This document shows positions 10,909 through 22,187 of a DNA stretch of 64,000 bases, piece by piece (the stretch's first letter is position 1; the number at the start of each line of letters is the position of its first letter). The DNA comes from Dolomedes plantarius (Eukaryota > Arthropoda > Arachnida > Araneae > Dolomedidae). The notes below the pieces were generated by a model, which made no database searches, was not told the DNA's origin, and saw only the letters and a list, made by a program, of their open reading frames with translations. The stretch spans positions 104,703,122-104,767,121 of the forward strand of contig OU015495.1 in assembly GCA_907164885.2 (NCBI GenBank). Reading direction: 5' to 3'. A program made the position numbers and the translations under genes.

Positions 10909-11759
10909 TATTTATTAAAGGCTGTTTGATAAATCACAAGCTGGATAATTCTGAAAAACTTTGTTTATTTTCATCAATGATGCTAGCCATTCACCTTTGC
11001 GAAGCAGGAAACTTCTAACACACATTTACAGCAAATCATTCACACTATGCGTTGAGAGTCGGTTATTTACTTATTTTATGAGGCTATTTGACGCCATTAT
11101 CATGGTCGTCGAAAATCTACTTCTGACGCACAGAGGAATGGCCAAGATTCTAATCAATACGAAGAATCGAACAAAAACATTCTTTTTTTTTTTCTTTCTA
11201 TAGCCGGGGCCCCCGTGAGAAAACGTAACAAGTGGGGGCAGAATGGTTGGGGGAGTTTTCCTTTACTTTCATTCCTACAAAACCTGTTCCATCCTCCCCG
11301 TGATCTCAATTTCCCCACCTAGCTTGGGGAAACTGTTTAAAAAGGGTGACGCATCACGTCCCCCCCTCCCCCTCTTCTTGGTGGCGTTTCTTTTGAAGGC
11401 ACTTTTTTCTACGCATTTCCGAGATTACTCTCTGAAGGTTAAACCTCTTCATGACCAAACAAAGGAAACTGTAAGGTTAAAAAGTATTCGCCTTCAGATT
11501 TCGTTCACTGACGTTTTGTTGAGCTGTCCTGATATCCACTTTGAGTATTCAAAAGTGCTGCATTTGTTCAGACCTGCTTTGTGATGATTGTAGGCCATGC
11601 TGAGTTACAGCCAGTCTTAGTGAAACAAAACCATCTCTATACATTCCCAATATTAAAGAACTACTTTCACTTTAAATAACTGACACCCGAGAACAGAACG
11701 CGCTAACTATTCGAACAGAAAAGAAACGTTCTGAAAACACTGACCGATCTACAGACACA
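10909..11759. other. Unassigned sequence
   Basis: No element ends found. It contains a 113-codon open frame (11243-11584, plus) with no recognisable domain, and a short GC-rich piece at 11204-11240. I do not call a gene here. Confidence 0.5.
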
Positions 11760-11767
11760 CAAACCAC

Positions 11768-12262
11768 CAGGGCCCGATTTAGAAAATTCTTGACTATAGG
11801 CACAACTTAGGATGGGGACCCCCTAACACTGATGTGGGCATAAAATTTCCAAAATTGACCCACAAAAACAAAAACAAAAAAAAATTAATCATGAATCATT
11901 GTGAAAGTACCATTTTACCAAGAATTGGCTATTTGAAGCGTAGAAGCCTAGAACATTATCAACTTACAAAAAGCAATACAACATATTAACTTCATCATTA
12001 AAACACCAATACAATGCAACCAGAAAAACTTATTAATCCCTTATATACACTATAACATACATATGATGAACTATACATATAACTATATATATGATGAACC
12101 AATCAATCAAATTTGAAAGGATATATAAAAAAAATTGCTATTAAAAAAGACAAACTAAAAAATCTTGAAATGGAAATTTTTTCTTTTAAAATAAAAATTT
12201 GGGAGGGGGGGGGGTACATTCGGGGGACCCTAGGCTCGGGCCTAATGGAAAATCAGCGCCTG
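11768..12262 (+). mobile_element. hAT-type MITE, family A (copy 1)
   Basis: The left end CAGGGCCCGATTTAGAAAAT and the right end ...AAAATCAGCGCCTG are imperfect inverted ends. A perfect 8-bp target duplication CAAACCAC flanks it (11760-11767 and 12263-12270), diagnostic of hAT elements together with the CAGGG start. No transposase coding is seen in the 495 bp. The second copy, in opposite orientation, is at 39491-39976. Confidence 0.9.
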
Positions 12263-12270
12263 CAAACCAC

Positions 12271-12885
12271 CCACATGAGAATCCAGAAGCTATTAAAAAT
12301 TAAAGGCATTTACTTAATATGCATGTCGTTTGTGTGTCGGAACAACACCACTGACACGACCATGAATCGACCATGAATATACCATGAATATACCATGAAT
12401 CGACTGAATAAAAAGAGGGCTATATTTAGTGATTTATTCATACTCATTAACAATCACAAAGCTTTCAGGTCATGCCATTACAATCAGCTACAGTGAAGTG
12501 AAGCTTCACAATACAGTGCGCTAAATATTAGATAACTTTTTAAGTAAACAACTATAGCTTATGCTCGAAGAAAACAAAGCGCTACTTTCTGTGATCAGAA
12601 AATAATATTTCCGGCGTTTACTTATTTATCTTTTTACTTATGACATTGAAAACACCCATGTAAGTGTCAAGGCGGTAATCGATAAAATTTCTATTACAAG
12701 ATACGAACAATTTCCTAGATATATACTTCATGAATAGGCAGATACTAACTGGGATACAGCCCAAACAACTGAAAAAAATTGATGAAATATTGATCGAAAT
12801 ACTTTCATAATAAGACGGTGCAAATACTTCTATTTTTTTCTATACTAGAAAACTTCGCCAACCCAAACTGCGTGGCGAGATTAGA
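12271..12885. other. Unassigned sequence
   Basis: No gene seen. A short CCATGAATATA/CCATGAATCGA tandem stretch is at 12360-12403. About 35 bases at 12823-12855 recur at 14289-14325 (both contain TTTTTTTCTATACTAGAA). Confidence 0.5.
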
Positions 12886-12893
12886 AACACACA

Positions 12894-13031
12894 CAGTGGC
12901 GCAACCAGGATTTTTTCTTGGGGGGGGGGGGGGCGAGATGAATGGATAAAAATATTTATAATGCAAAATCAATATTTCTACTTCTTTGGGGGGGGGGGGG
13001 GCAGGGCCCCCCTCTCCTGGGTGCGCCACTG
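12894..13031. mobile_element. Short hAT-type MITE with two poly-G tracts
   Basis: Ends CAGTGGCGCAACCAGGA and TCCTGGGTGCGCCACTG are near-perfect inverted repeats, and an 8-bp duplication AACACACA flanks them (12886-12893, 13032-13039). Its 138 bp contain two runs of 14 or more G, a pattern capable of forming G-quadruplexes. Confidence 0.9.
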
Positions 13032-13703
13032 AACACACACATCAATCTCATCATTAGCTTTTATTTCCTTCTTTTTCTCAAAATTTAGATTAGGTTTTCT
13101 GCTAGCAATATCACTTGCTCTTACCGTTTTTTTGGGAGCCATATTGACGGCTAAATTAAACAATAATATTTATTACACACATCTGAAATACATTAGCAAC
13201 CAACGTTTAAGAAGTCTTAGAGAAAGTATGACTGAGCTTCGCATGTGCACTATTCGCGAACCGAAACAAGTATGGCAGATCACCAGATGGTAGTGCATCT
13301 CCTGCGCTTGTTCGTAAACCGAGACGTTCGTAAACCGAAGTACCAATGTATATAAAATATTTCACAAATATTTAAAATAAAATTTAATCACATAGTTGTT
13401 ATTAATATTTTTTTAGATTTTCAGACATAGACTTCATTTTAATAATTATTTTACTGAGTTATATTAAGTTATGTCATTTCATAGTACAAAATGACTTGGT
13501 ATAACTCATTAGTATCATCCATTTTGTTTTAGCTCCGGGAATTACCTTGCAGTCAAAAATTGCCAGTTACTTTGAACTCAGATTTCTGGGAAAATGAACA
13601 GCGTCTACGGAATGTACAGTACACGTGTCCCTCGATTTACACGGTTTTTAAATTTTATAAATAAATAAAATAATTATATTATTTGAGTGTTTTACACTGA
13701 ACG

Positions 13704-13888
13704 CAGAGCCTGACTAAAGCAGGGGCATACGGGGCAGTTGCCCCGGGCCCCTACATCAGAGGGGGCCCCCAAATCGAATAGAAAGTTTAGTATTAAGTAT
13801 TAAGTTCTTCATTACTGAAGTAGTGAAGCAGAGGGGGGCCCCAAAGAAGTTTTTGCCCCGGGCCCCAATTAGGCTAAGTCGGGCCCTG
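13704..13888. mobile_element. hAT-type MITE inside repeat R1
   Basis: It runs from CAGAGCCTGACT to AGTCGGGCCCTG and is flanked by the perfect 8-bp duplication ACTGAACG (13696-13703 and 13889-13896). The other R1 copy at about 16290 has the uninterrupted sequence ATTGAACGCAC, so the empty site is visible in the same window. The 185 bp are GC-rich, with GCCCCGGGCCCC-type blocks in both halves. Confidence 0.92.
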
Positions 13889-14204
13889 ACTGAACGCACT
13901 CATTATTTATCTGCACAGACGTAACAAGTGTATTGCGTTGTGTGTAGCATTGTCGTCGTTAAAGTAGATTTTCTTTCATTTCCATACTGTCATTCCTAGT
14001 TCAATTCTACACGACATAAGACGTTAATTTAAAATAAAAAACATATGTAAATAAATAATTTGCCATTGCATATTGCTTAAATAGCCTTGTCTTCACTTCG
14101 GCATAAACTCGTTGCATTTTCACACTGTTATAAACTATAACTACGGGTTGTACCTATCCCATTTGGGATATATATGTTGTATCTTATTTTCTAAGAGCCA
14201 GGTG

Positions 14205-14278
14205 ATGGCCGGATTATTAGGTCACCGGGGTTCGGTCCAGATCCTGTGGGTTCGAGTCCCACTATAGGCATGGGTGTT
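14205..14278 (+). repeat. tRNA-like segment at the end of R1 copy 1
   Basis: It contains the B-box-like GGGTTCGAGTCCC followed by a GGCATGGGTGT end that matches the head of SINE family C (51753-51922 and 58693-58840). The 5' half does not fold into a normal tRNA by eye, so I do not call a tRNA gene. Confidence 0.6.
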
Positions 14279-14542
14279 AAAAAAAATTTTTGGTGCAACT
14301 ACTTCCATTTTTTTCTATACTAGAAGGTAAATATTAAAAAGTTAAAGAGGAATTTTATGCAGTTTACACCATTTTGTATTGAAAGCTCCTACAGTGACAA
14401 AATGTTTTATCTTTAAAATGAAATCTGTCCTTCATTTAAAAATATAATACCTACATTATTATGAACAAAACAGTGACAATCGCATGGTAAATATTTCTAG
14501 TTTATTCATTATTTTTTTGCTTCCCAAATAAATATATTTATA

Positions 14543-15303
14543 CTAGCTGAAAACCCGCACTTTTTACGGAGTACATTCAAATTAAATACAACGGTCAATG
14601 TATGCAATTAATGCCAAAAAAATAAATATTTATACATATTTATAATAAATACGACGATCAATATATACAATTGATGTAAAAAAAAGTATATTTATAAAAA
14701 AATTGTAAGGGATATTTTTATAGACAAAATAATGTAGAAGAAAATATTCAAATTAAATGTAATAGGACATACTAAAGAATATAGCACAGTTTGAGGAACA
14801 TAATATCTTTTATTGCATTTTAATATTTTTTTGGATAATGTCTAATCGTCTGCCGCATTAGCAAGAAAAAATATATTTTTTGTCTATTTAGTTGTTATGC
14901 ACGTGACGATACATTTTTTTAAAGTACCAGAAAAATAAATCACGTGATCAGTATTTAATAAATTAAATTCTAAAAATTAATCTTTAAAAATTCACCGAAA
15001 ATCAGAAAATGGAGGAAAGATTCGAAAAAGATCTCATTTTAAAGGAATTTTTCTGATCTTTCTCGTGATATGAATTTTATAACCCTCAAATAATTATTTT
15101 AAATGCAAACTTAAAAAAAGTTACCAAAACATCAAAAAAATTTAATTTTAAAAAATCTAAGAAGAATTTTTCAAAAATCTTTCTTAGTGCACCCCTACAG
15201 CATAAGAAGAATCGCCATGCAAAATTTCAGCCTTTTGGGTCCAGCTGTTTGGTCTGTGCGTTGTATGTGAGTCCGTCAGTTATGGAACTGTTTTACATAT
15301 ATA
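14543..15303 (-). mobile_element. Helitron-like element, family 2 (copy 1)
   Basis: Read on the minus strand it starts in TA-rich sequence followed by AACAGTTCC and TGCGTTGTATG/AACGCACAGACC-type sequence. It ends GTGCGGGTTTTCAGCTAG followed by T. The CTAG/T end preceded by a short stem fits a Helitron; the copy at 53571-54356 has the clearer hairpin. About 760 bp align with that copy, including GTGCACTAAGAAAGATTTTT. No coding is retained. Class assignment is inferred from the end structure. Confidence 0.6.
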
Positions 15304-15305
15304 TA

Positions 15306-15924
15306 CAGTCGAACCTCCATATATCGAACTTCCCTATATCGAAATTTTCTATATATCGAACTCTTAGCAAATCTCCATGTTCATTACATAGAAAAACTGT
15401 TTCTATATATCGAAAAAATCTCTATATATCGAAATTTTTTTCATGACATATTGGGAGATTTTGTTCCACTTTAGAATAAAATCTCCCAATTTTTGACGTT
15501 TGAAACAATATTTGTGGACTTCAATTCGTGGAAAATGTCCCTGATGAAGATTATAATGGACTGAATAAATGCGAGCATTTCTTTGATGACCTTTCCGCAA
15601 AACTGACTGTTCAGCAAGATATTCATAGTTTTTTTTTTAAAGAATGTAACTGTGATCACTGTAACCACTGTCTGGATTATTGTGTTTTTTAAAGGTATAT
15701 AGTACTCAATAAATCTTTCACATTAATTAATTTTTTAGTTATTAACTTTCATTTAATGTGATTCGCATATAAATTGGAAATGGAGTTTCGTATACAAAAA
15801 TTAGCTTTAATTTTAATGTTTAGGAGAATTATGATAAAACTAAAATCAATTCTATATATCGAAATTTCTATATATCGAATTTTTTTCCGGCATTTTGCTA
15901 CTTCGATATATGGAGGTTCGACTG
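15306..15924 (+). mobile_element. Pogo/Tigger MITE, family T1 (copy 1)
   Basis: Perfect-looking inverted ends CAGTCGAACCTCCATATATC / GATATATGGAGGTTCGACTG sit between TA dinucleotides (15304-15305 and 15925-15926). The length of 619 bp equals that of the second copy at 40787-41405. Sub-terminal copies of TCTATATATCGAAAT are present at both ends. The centre (about 15526-15690) retains a frame with VPDEDYNGLNK and DLSAKLTVQQDI, then a Cys/His-rich stretch and a stop. This looks like the C-terminal tail of a pogo-type transposase. Confidence 0.88.
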
Positions 15925-15926
15925 TA

Positions 15927-16672
15927 TATAGATAAAATATTTCACAGATTTAAAAAAAATAAATTTATTTACATTTTTTTATTAATAATTTTTTAGCTTT
16001 GCAGTCATAGACTTCATTTTAATAATTATTTTACTCATTAAGTTATGTCATTTCATAATATAAAGTGACTTAACTTTCTATAACCGATTAGTATCATCCA
16101 TTTTGTTTTAGCTCCGGGAACTACCTTGCAGTCAAAAATTGCCAGTTACTTTGAACTCAGGTTTTTAGAAAAATGAAAAGCGCCTAGGGAATCTACAGTA
16201 CACGTGTCCCTAGATTTACACGGTACTCGGTTTACACGGTTTTTAAATTTTATAAATAAATAAAATAATTGTATTATTTGAATGTTTTACATTGAACGCA
16301 CACATTAATTATCTGCAAAGACGTCACAAGTGCATTGCGTTGCGTTTAGCATTGGCACCATTAAAGTAAATTTTGTTTCATTTCTATAATGTCATTCCTA
16401 GTTCAGTTCTACACGAGGTAATATGTAAATAAACATAGGTAAATAAATAATTTACTATTGGATATTTCTTAAATTGCCTTGTCGAAATTTCGGCATAAAC
16501 TGTTTGCATTCTAACACTGTAACGATAAACCATAACTATGGCTTGCACCTATTCCGTTTAGTATTATGAATGCTGTTTCTCGTTTTTTGAGGGCCGGTTG
16601 ATTGCCGAATAACGAAAGCACGGTTTGGTCCAGATCCTGCGGGTTCGAGGCGTACAATTGGCATGGGTGTAA
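15927..16672 (+). repeat. Dispersed repeat R1 (copy 2)
   Basis: Uninterrupted counterpart of 13345-14278. It preserves the empty site of the hAT MITE (near 16290). It carries an extra short duplication of TTTACACGGT near 16214-16243, and ends in a tRNA-like segment with GCGGGTTCGAGG at 16639-16655. Confidence 0.8.
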
Positions 16673-17605
16673 GCAATACATTTTTTAGTGTTTTTAACTC
16701 TCCCCCGTGAAGCTCTCAGACTAATTAGGAATACAGTCTTCAAGTTGGTAATACTGGTGATACCGAGGAAGAGATTATCCCAATAAACTTATGCATTGTA
16801 GCTGCCGTTACTTGTTATATTTTTGAGCCTCATATTCTTTAGGTAATTTATTTTTGTATTGTTTACTGTTGACCGGAATTAACGTTTAATATAAATACTA
16901 GCTAATAAGATACAGTTAAGAGGCCTCACAAGCAATGGACTGATCAAAAATTAACTCAAAAGAATTATAAAACCAGAAAGTAATAAGTAGTAATTCTTTG
17001 GAAATGATCATATGATCAGCTCGAACGCTATTGTGCTTCTAAACTATATTTAGAAGATACATGCAAACGAAAGAAATATTGATGAGATTAGTTTGTACGA
17101 TATCAAACGTTTTAAATTTTCACTAATTTAAGATTCATTTTTCTATCATCCTGTAAACTCTTTTCAATCTGAAGGTTAGATTAATTTTTTTCTCTGGGAT
17201 TTTTTTTTTTTTTTTTTTTATTTCTTAAAACTATTTACAAAAAATCATTCTTGACAATGTTGCTAGGAATTGAAAATTTTTGAACGGAAAAAATTCTCTT
17301 CATAACTAAAGGAATCGATTTACGACGAGGCAATATAACTATATTACTTTAAGGTTTTCGATCGAAGTTCCCACGTAAAAAAAAAGAAAGAAAAACTATT
17401 GCTGTATTTTAAGAGAATATAAAAATATTTGTTACACTAAATTTTATGATTAAATATAGGGAAATTTTTGAAACATTGTCAACAATCATGCTTCAAATGA
17501 AATTTTTGGAAAGTAAATAATTATACACATTTAGCATTTCAAGTTCTCTTTATCGCGAAGTACATACTTTTGTGAAAAGACACTAGATGGCAGCACTACA
17601 CTTAC
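16673..17605. other. Probable intron sequence downstream of the 17606-17736 exon
   Basis: Sequence following the donor site of the exon on the minus strand. AT-rich with long T-runs (17200-17219). No downstream exon is recognised here or further down to base 1. Confidence 0.55.
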
Positions 17606-17736
17606 CTTGAGGAGAGCTGCTGACAAACTGCCGTTGGTGGCAGCACTGCGCACACAGGTGTCTAGATCCTCGGTGCAGCGGGCTGCCTCGCGCATAATCG
17701 CTTGTAGATGAGCAGACCGGCTGTCACGGCAAGGAT
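17606..17736 (-). CDS. Internal exon of an ankyrin-repeat protein gene, downstream exon
   Basis: On the minus strand this 131-bp exon is preceded by a pyrimidine tract ending TTTTTTAG and followed by the strong donor AAG|GTAAGT. It starts with two bases that complete a split codon and then encodes 43 codons without a stop, ending exactly on a codon. The peptide includes CRDSRSAHLQAIMREAARC and SAATNGSLSAALLK; it is polar and probably helical. Local GC content is far above its surroundings. The phase fits the ankyrin exon at 41765-41868: its last base plus the first two here give a Tyr codon. The ankyrin repeat followed by this helical segment resembles what I expect for ANKFN1/wide awake proteins, but that identity is tentative. 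The rest of the gene lies outside or is unrecognised. Confidence 0.82.
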
Positions 17737-19215
17737 CTAAAAAAGAGAGTATAGACAAGTGTGAAATAAAAATTAATAATAAAACTTAGATAAGAATGTA
17801 ACAATTCAACCCTTCTAAAACTGAAGACAACGAATTAAACTTTTGAAAAATAATAATAAATATTAAAAAATATTATTTTCATTTGCGCCTGGGAAAAAAC
17901 TAGAAAATTATTTCAAATTCAGAAAGTCAAATTATCAGTTAACTTTACTGTAATACAAATATTAATTATATTATTCTATTTGAAATTTCTGTAAATTCTA
18001 ACATAAAAATATCAATATATAGTAAATATGTCAGAAATAATGCGAGTATATTAATACTTAAAAAATATTTTCATACTAACTTTACAAAATTGTGAAAAAA
18101 AGGTAAAAATATTAAAATATCTCAGAGTAAATTCTTCATTAGAAACTAAACACCACTAAACTACATAAAATTCCATGCATCGAATTAAAAAGTTACACAC
18201 AAGCTTTATATTTTGCTTCTCTTTTTTTTCTACTGTAATTAAGTTCACCAAAAAGATGTTCATCAACGCTTTCGTTAAACGCTAATGAAAATATGTGTAT
18301 TAATTTTTAGAGAGTTAGTTGCATTTACATTTGAGTTTTTTTAGATTAACACATAACTTTATAATAGGGATCTGAAATGCTCATTGAACTGCATTCTACA
18401 TGTGAAGATTCTTAAATTTATTTTAAACAAATACAGGAGAGAAATATCAAAGTCTTTAACTCTCTATTTTCTGCAGAAAGGTAAAATATTTACGCATAAA
18501 AGCCTTCTTTCATTAAATAAAGAAGTTCTAGGAATTTATCGAGCGAAGTAAGAAAAAAGTGCATTCTTAGAAGTCCTGGAGTTTACTTTAGATAATTCTT
18601 TTTGTTGAAAACGTCGACTTATTCAATGAATAATGAATTTCCCGCATACCATCTAGTTATCTGGACACATTATGTTATTTAAGACGGGGTTCAAGCTATT
18701 AACTTATTAAAACATCATTCACTTAGTTAATTAAGCTGCATCAATTATTTCTTTTCCATCAAGAGAAAAAACTTTCAGTGAAAAACTCTGAAAATCAGTA
18801 ATTGAACTTGATTTTCTTGATGCTGAGATGAAAAAAGCTAATATCTAATTTGATGTCAGTGTTCAAGCTGTAGTTAAATCATGTCCATCAACTGGCAGTT
18901 ATTTGGAGATTTGTACCAAATAAATTTGTCGGATATTTCCCCAAATTTAGAGCATTATGGCTTTATTTCTTACTAGTAGTTCTTGTTGAACCGTTCTGTT
19001 TCAGAAATCAATGGCAAATAGAAACAAACTATCGTATTTTTGACTTCAGAAGTTATTTAAATGTCTACTTTTTTTTCTTAGCCCCTGGTTTACTCTCACT
19101 TTAATGGATCTTCTGCTAATAATAGACCAGTCAGGCAAGATGACCTTTTTTATTCCCAGGCTTCAAGCAAAGAGTACACAAACTGAGACCAGAATATTTA
19201 CTGATAGGATTTGTA
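17737..19215. other. Unassigned intronic sequence
   Basis: Very AT-rich; no element ends, genes or repeats recognised. Confidence 0.6.
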
Positions 19216-19217
19216 TA

Positions 19218-19460
19218 CAGTCGAACCCCGTTATAGTGAACCCGGTATTTAACGAACTAACGGATATAGCGAATGAAAATTTTGGTCACGTCGTTTTCCT
19301 ATTGTATTTAATGCTAATTTATCCTTTTATTGAGAACCTCCGAAATCTTAAGAATCAGCTGTAATGGACCTTTTTTTTGTTCCAATCGACTACTGAATTT
19401 TTTTTTAAATTTGTAAACTTTTTAAGAACGTTGAAGATACAATGAATGTTGAAGAAGGAC
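19218..19460 (+). mobile_element. Pogo/Tigger element, family T2 (copy 1, 5' end only)
   Basis: It starts CAGTCGAACCCCGTTATAGT after TA (19216-19217) and aligns over about 240 bp with the start of the copy at 19821-20749. It breaks off where it joins the truncated P1 element. Confidence 0.85.
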
Positions 19461-19766
19461 TGAATAAATGACAAACAATAAATGACAAACAATAAATAAG
19501 CTGTATTTTAGTGAAAGTGATTAAGACTGATAATTTCACAGTATTGTAACTCGAATTAAAAATTAAAGTTTTTTTTCTACCGAATTTGACGTTTTCGTTT
19601 ATTTTTATTACAAATTTTATTTATGTTAATAAATATTTGTGCAATTTTTAAATAAAATATCGAAAAGTTTTGGGTGCGTATTATAATCGAATTTTAATTT
19701 TTTCCGAAAATTTCGCACAAAATCAAGCATGCGTATTATACACGTGTATTATAGTCAAGATTTTAC

Positions 19767-19770
<4 letters not shown>
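19461..19770 (+). mobile_element. Pogo-like MITE, family P1 (truncated copy)
   Basis: The right two thirds of P1 are present, ending ATAGTCAAGATTTTACGGTA at 19770, but the left terminus is missing. The interior AAATTTGACGTTTTCG-type block and the AGTGAAAGTGATTAAG tail match the other copies. It is fused to the T2 fragment on its left. Confidence 0.8.

Positions 19771-19812
<42 letters not shown>
19769..19812. repeat. (TA)n microsatellite
   Basis: Long TA run between the P1 terminus and the next T2 element, followed by a short CA run (19813-19822). Confidence 0.95.
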
Positions 19813-19820
<8 letters not shown>

Positions 19821-19822
<2 letters not shown>

Positions 19823-20749
19823 GTCGAACCCCGTTATAGCGAACCCGATATATAACGAACTAACGGATATAGCGGACGAAAATTTTGGTCCCGTCGTTTT
19901 CCTATTGTATTTAATGCTAATTTATCTTTTTATAGCGAACCTCCGAAATCTTAAGAATCGTCTATAACGAACCTTTTTTTCAGTCGACTACTGAATTTTT
20001 TTAAATTTGTAAACTTTTAAGAATGTTGAAGATACAACGAAAGTTGAATAAGCAAAGAATGTTGAAGAAGATGATGATGAAGATATACCTATCGCGATGT
20101 GGATAGAAAAGCACGAAATTTCATCATTCTCAGATTGTGACATGCAATTGAACGAAACATGTGATGATGAAGTCATTACATGTGGAAATACGACTGATGA
20201 AGATATTGTGGAAGAAATTAAAATGAATCATTCTGAAACCGAAGATTCTGCATCTGACGCTGAGGAAGAGGAGCACATAAATGACGAAATCCCTACCATC
20301 CCAGATGCTACAGCAGCGATGCGTGTAATTAATAAGTTTTTGTCTACACAAACAGCGGAAGAAAGAGTGTTGGAGTCATTTTGATGTATTGGGCAAAGAA
20401 ATTCATAAAATGTTTTTTAAATCGATATCACGTCAGCAGAAGATTACCGATTATTTCTGTATCAAAAACGTGAGCAACAATTAAAGGTAAAATGAAATTA
20501 TTTCCATTTGTCTTCATTTTTAGTTAATTTAATTAGTATTATATCAGTTTAATGTAATCGATTTTAGTCAATTTAATTCATTAATGATCATTTTTAATAT
20601 ATTTTATCATATTTTAATACATTATTATTGAATACGCATAGCAACTAATAAGTTACACATTTTGTGAACTCTAACATTTTTCTTAACGGTTCGGATATAA
20701 TGAACAAAACCTTTGGTCCCTTGAAGTTCGTTATAACGGGATTCGACTG
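19821..20749 (+). mobile_element. Pogo/Tigger element, family T2 (copy 2)
   Basis: Inverted ends CAGTCGAACCCCGTTATAGC and GTTATAACGGGATTCGACTG mark a 929-bp element, with TA (20750-20751) on the right. It is an internally deleted Tigger-like element that keeps the 3' end of its transposase gene. It is the second of two T2 copies in direct orientation with a P1 relic between them. Confidence 0.88.
20043..20481 (+). pseudogene. Tigger-type transposase, C-terminal remnant
   Basis: An open frame runs through a strongly acidic region (EEDDDEDIPI, then AMWIEKHEISSFSDCD, then DEDIVEEI and DAEEEEHIND) to RVINKFLSTQTAEERVLESF and a stop at 20382-20384. In another frame, immediately after it, ISRQQKITDYF is still readable near 20430. 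Acidic tails ending in a QxKITDYF-type motif are typical of Tigger/Jerky-like transposases of the pogo branch. The N-terminal DNA-binding and DDE regions are deleted. One stop or frameshift separates the two pieces, so this is a relic. Confidence 0.8.
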
Positions 20750-20751
20750 TA

Positions 20752-21169
20752 CCTAGAAAGCATTTATATATGTATTGGGATAGACTGCCCGACTATGCTA
20801 AAGATCCTTAGATCTAGAACATCCGTAGTTGTGGGAATGCAAAAATCAAACGCTGTCGATATTCAAACATAAAAAAAATTAGAGGGAGGGAAGTGGGAGG
20901 GCAATGGTAAAACCAGGGGGTAGGGTAAATGGGTTTTTAAGGCAGACTATATTTAATGCAGGGACCTAGAGAATTACAATGTCAGATTTGATGCAGATAG
21001 GTCAAAAGGTTTTTGAAATGTATCGAAAAAAGGCGTACATTCTGACAGAATTTCATTTTATAGATAGTTAGATGGTCCAACATTTACAGAGTAATACAGT
21101 AATGTCAGGATCGTACTTAGACTAAAGTTTACAAATGAATAAGCAAGTGTTTAAAAATATAAAACAAAA
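20752..21169. other. Unassigned sequence
   Basis: No element recognised; a purine-rich, G-rich stretch is at 20880-20935. Confidence 0.5.
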
Positions 21170-21900
21170 TTATTAAGATATGGGCTTTGTGGAAACCTAC
21201 GACTGGTGTAAATTTTTCGTATTCAGTAGTAAAGGGGGAAAAGTGACACGAAATATGACACGCGATAGTTTTGCGATGAGGAGAAAAGCTTTATACACTT
21301 TATTGAGCACAAGGATTTTGCCGAAGAAGCAGCATTATAAGAGGATTAGAACCTCTGGCGGAACACAACAGGAGATTTCGGAAGTTACTTAAGAGTCACA
21401 AAGCGCAATCAGTAGGCTATGAAATAGGTATAGAACCACACGAGCACAACCTAAAATACGGGGTTAAGGTCGTCCATCAAAGGATTTGCAATAGCCAGAA
21501 AAAGTTAAGAAACTGCAAAGGGTGATTCTGAGCCCACGGGATGCAATTTTTGCTTTAAGTTACTAGATCGCTGCTTCCAGGTCACAGGGCTGTATGTCCG
21601 TATATTTTGAATGTGTCTGACATTGACTGTCACTCGACAAACAGCTTCAGACAGTGGGCTGTGAAGCATATTGGAATAGGATTCAACCTAGCAGAGACAC
21701 TGGTTTCTGTATTTCTAGGAACAGACATTTAGTTTTCAGCCAGAATTCAAATTTTCCAGATTCGCATTTGCAGAAAGGAGGAAAATATTCTCAATATTTT
21801 GCAGAAAAATATGTTTCTTTTAGTTGGTGTGGAATTCTAGCACATGGTAGAATCCGATACATGATAACAAATGGTCACCTGATAGCCCTGAGGTAAAAAT
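21170..21900 (+). pseudogene. Heavily decayed Tc1-like transposase relic
   Basis: No long frame survives. Short pieces in one direction resemble a Tc1 transposase: SQSAISRL and NRYRTTRAQPKIRG near 21395-21460 look like the first helix-turn-helix and its linker. GRPSKD follows. A later frame (21654-21893) has a GRIRYMITNGHL-like region. Many stops and shifts are present. The terminal repeats could not be identified. This is a weaker call than the Tc1 at 5140-6361. Confidence 0.45.
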
Positions 21901-21933
21901 GATGTTCGGAAGTTTTTTGGCAATTACTTCCGA

Positions 21934-21978
21934 ATTTATTTATTTATTTTAATGATAATTAAAATAAATAAATAAATG
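21934..21978. repeat. AT-only hairpin
   Basis: A TTTATTTATTTATTTTAAT run is complementary to the AATTAAAATAAATAAATAAA run after a 3-base loop, forming a long perfect AT stem. Confidence 0.8.
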
Positions 21979-22142
21979 GTTCCATATGCTCGTCCATATG
22001 GAGCCAGCATAATTCCCAAATTTTCAGGGATATAAAAGTTGCATGGAAAGATCCTGCCCAAAAGAGAGGTTAATAGCATTTTAAGTGACGGAACGGTGGA
22101 TTAAAGGGAAAACGCGTTGTAAGGTGTTGAGGATAAGAATTA

Positions 22143-22144
<2 letters not shown>

Positions 22145-22178
<34 letters not shown>
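22145..22178. repeat. (AT)n microsatellite
   Basis: AT run followed by a short GTGTGCGTGCGTG imperfect TG/CG stretch. Confidence 0.95.

Positions 22179-22187
<9 letters not shown>

Larger units (their letters stand above)
13345..14278 (+). repeat. Dispersed repeat R1 (copy 1), interrupted by a hAT MITE
   Basis: About 740 bp (without the inserted hAT element) align base for base with 15927-16672. Shared blocks include AGCTCCGGGAA, CCTTGCAGTCAAAAATTGCC and CAGTACACGTGTCCCT. The repeat ends in a tRNA-like segment. The element class is unknown. The start follows a Tigger-like terminus (GTTCGTAAACCGAAGTACC) that may belong to another, truncated element. Confidence 0.8.

Noticed and set aside
11243..11584. 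113-codon plus-strand open frame
   Set aside because: No recognisable domain, no splice or promoter context, and of a length that arises by chance in 64 kb.
14205..14278. tRNA gene
   Set aside because: Good B-box but no proper acceptor stem or A-box; part of a dispersed repeat.
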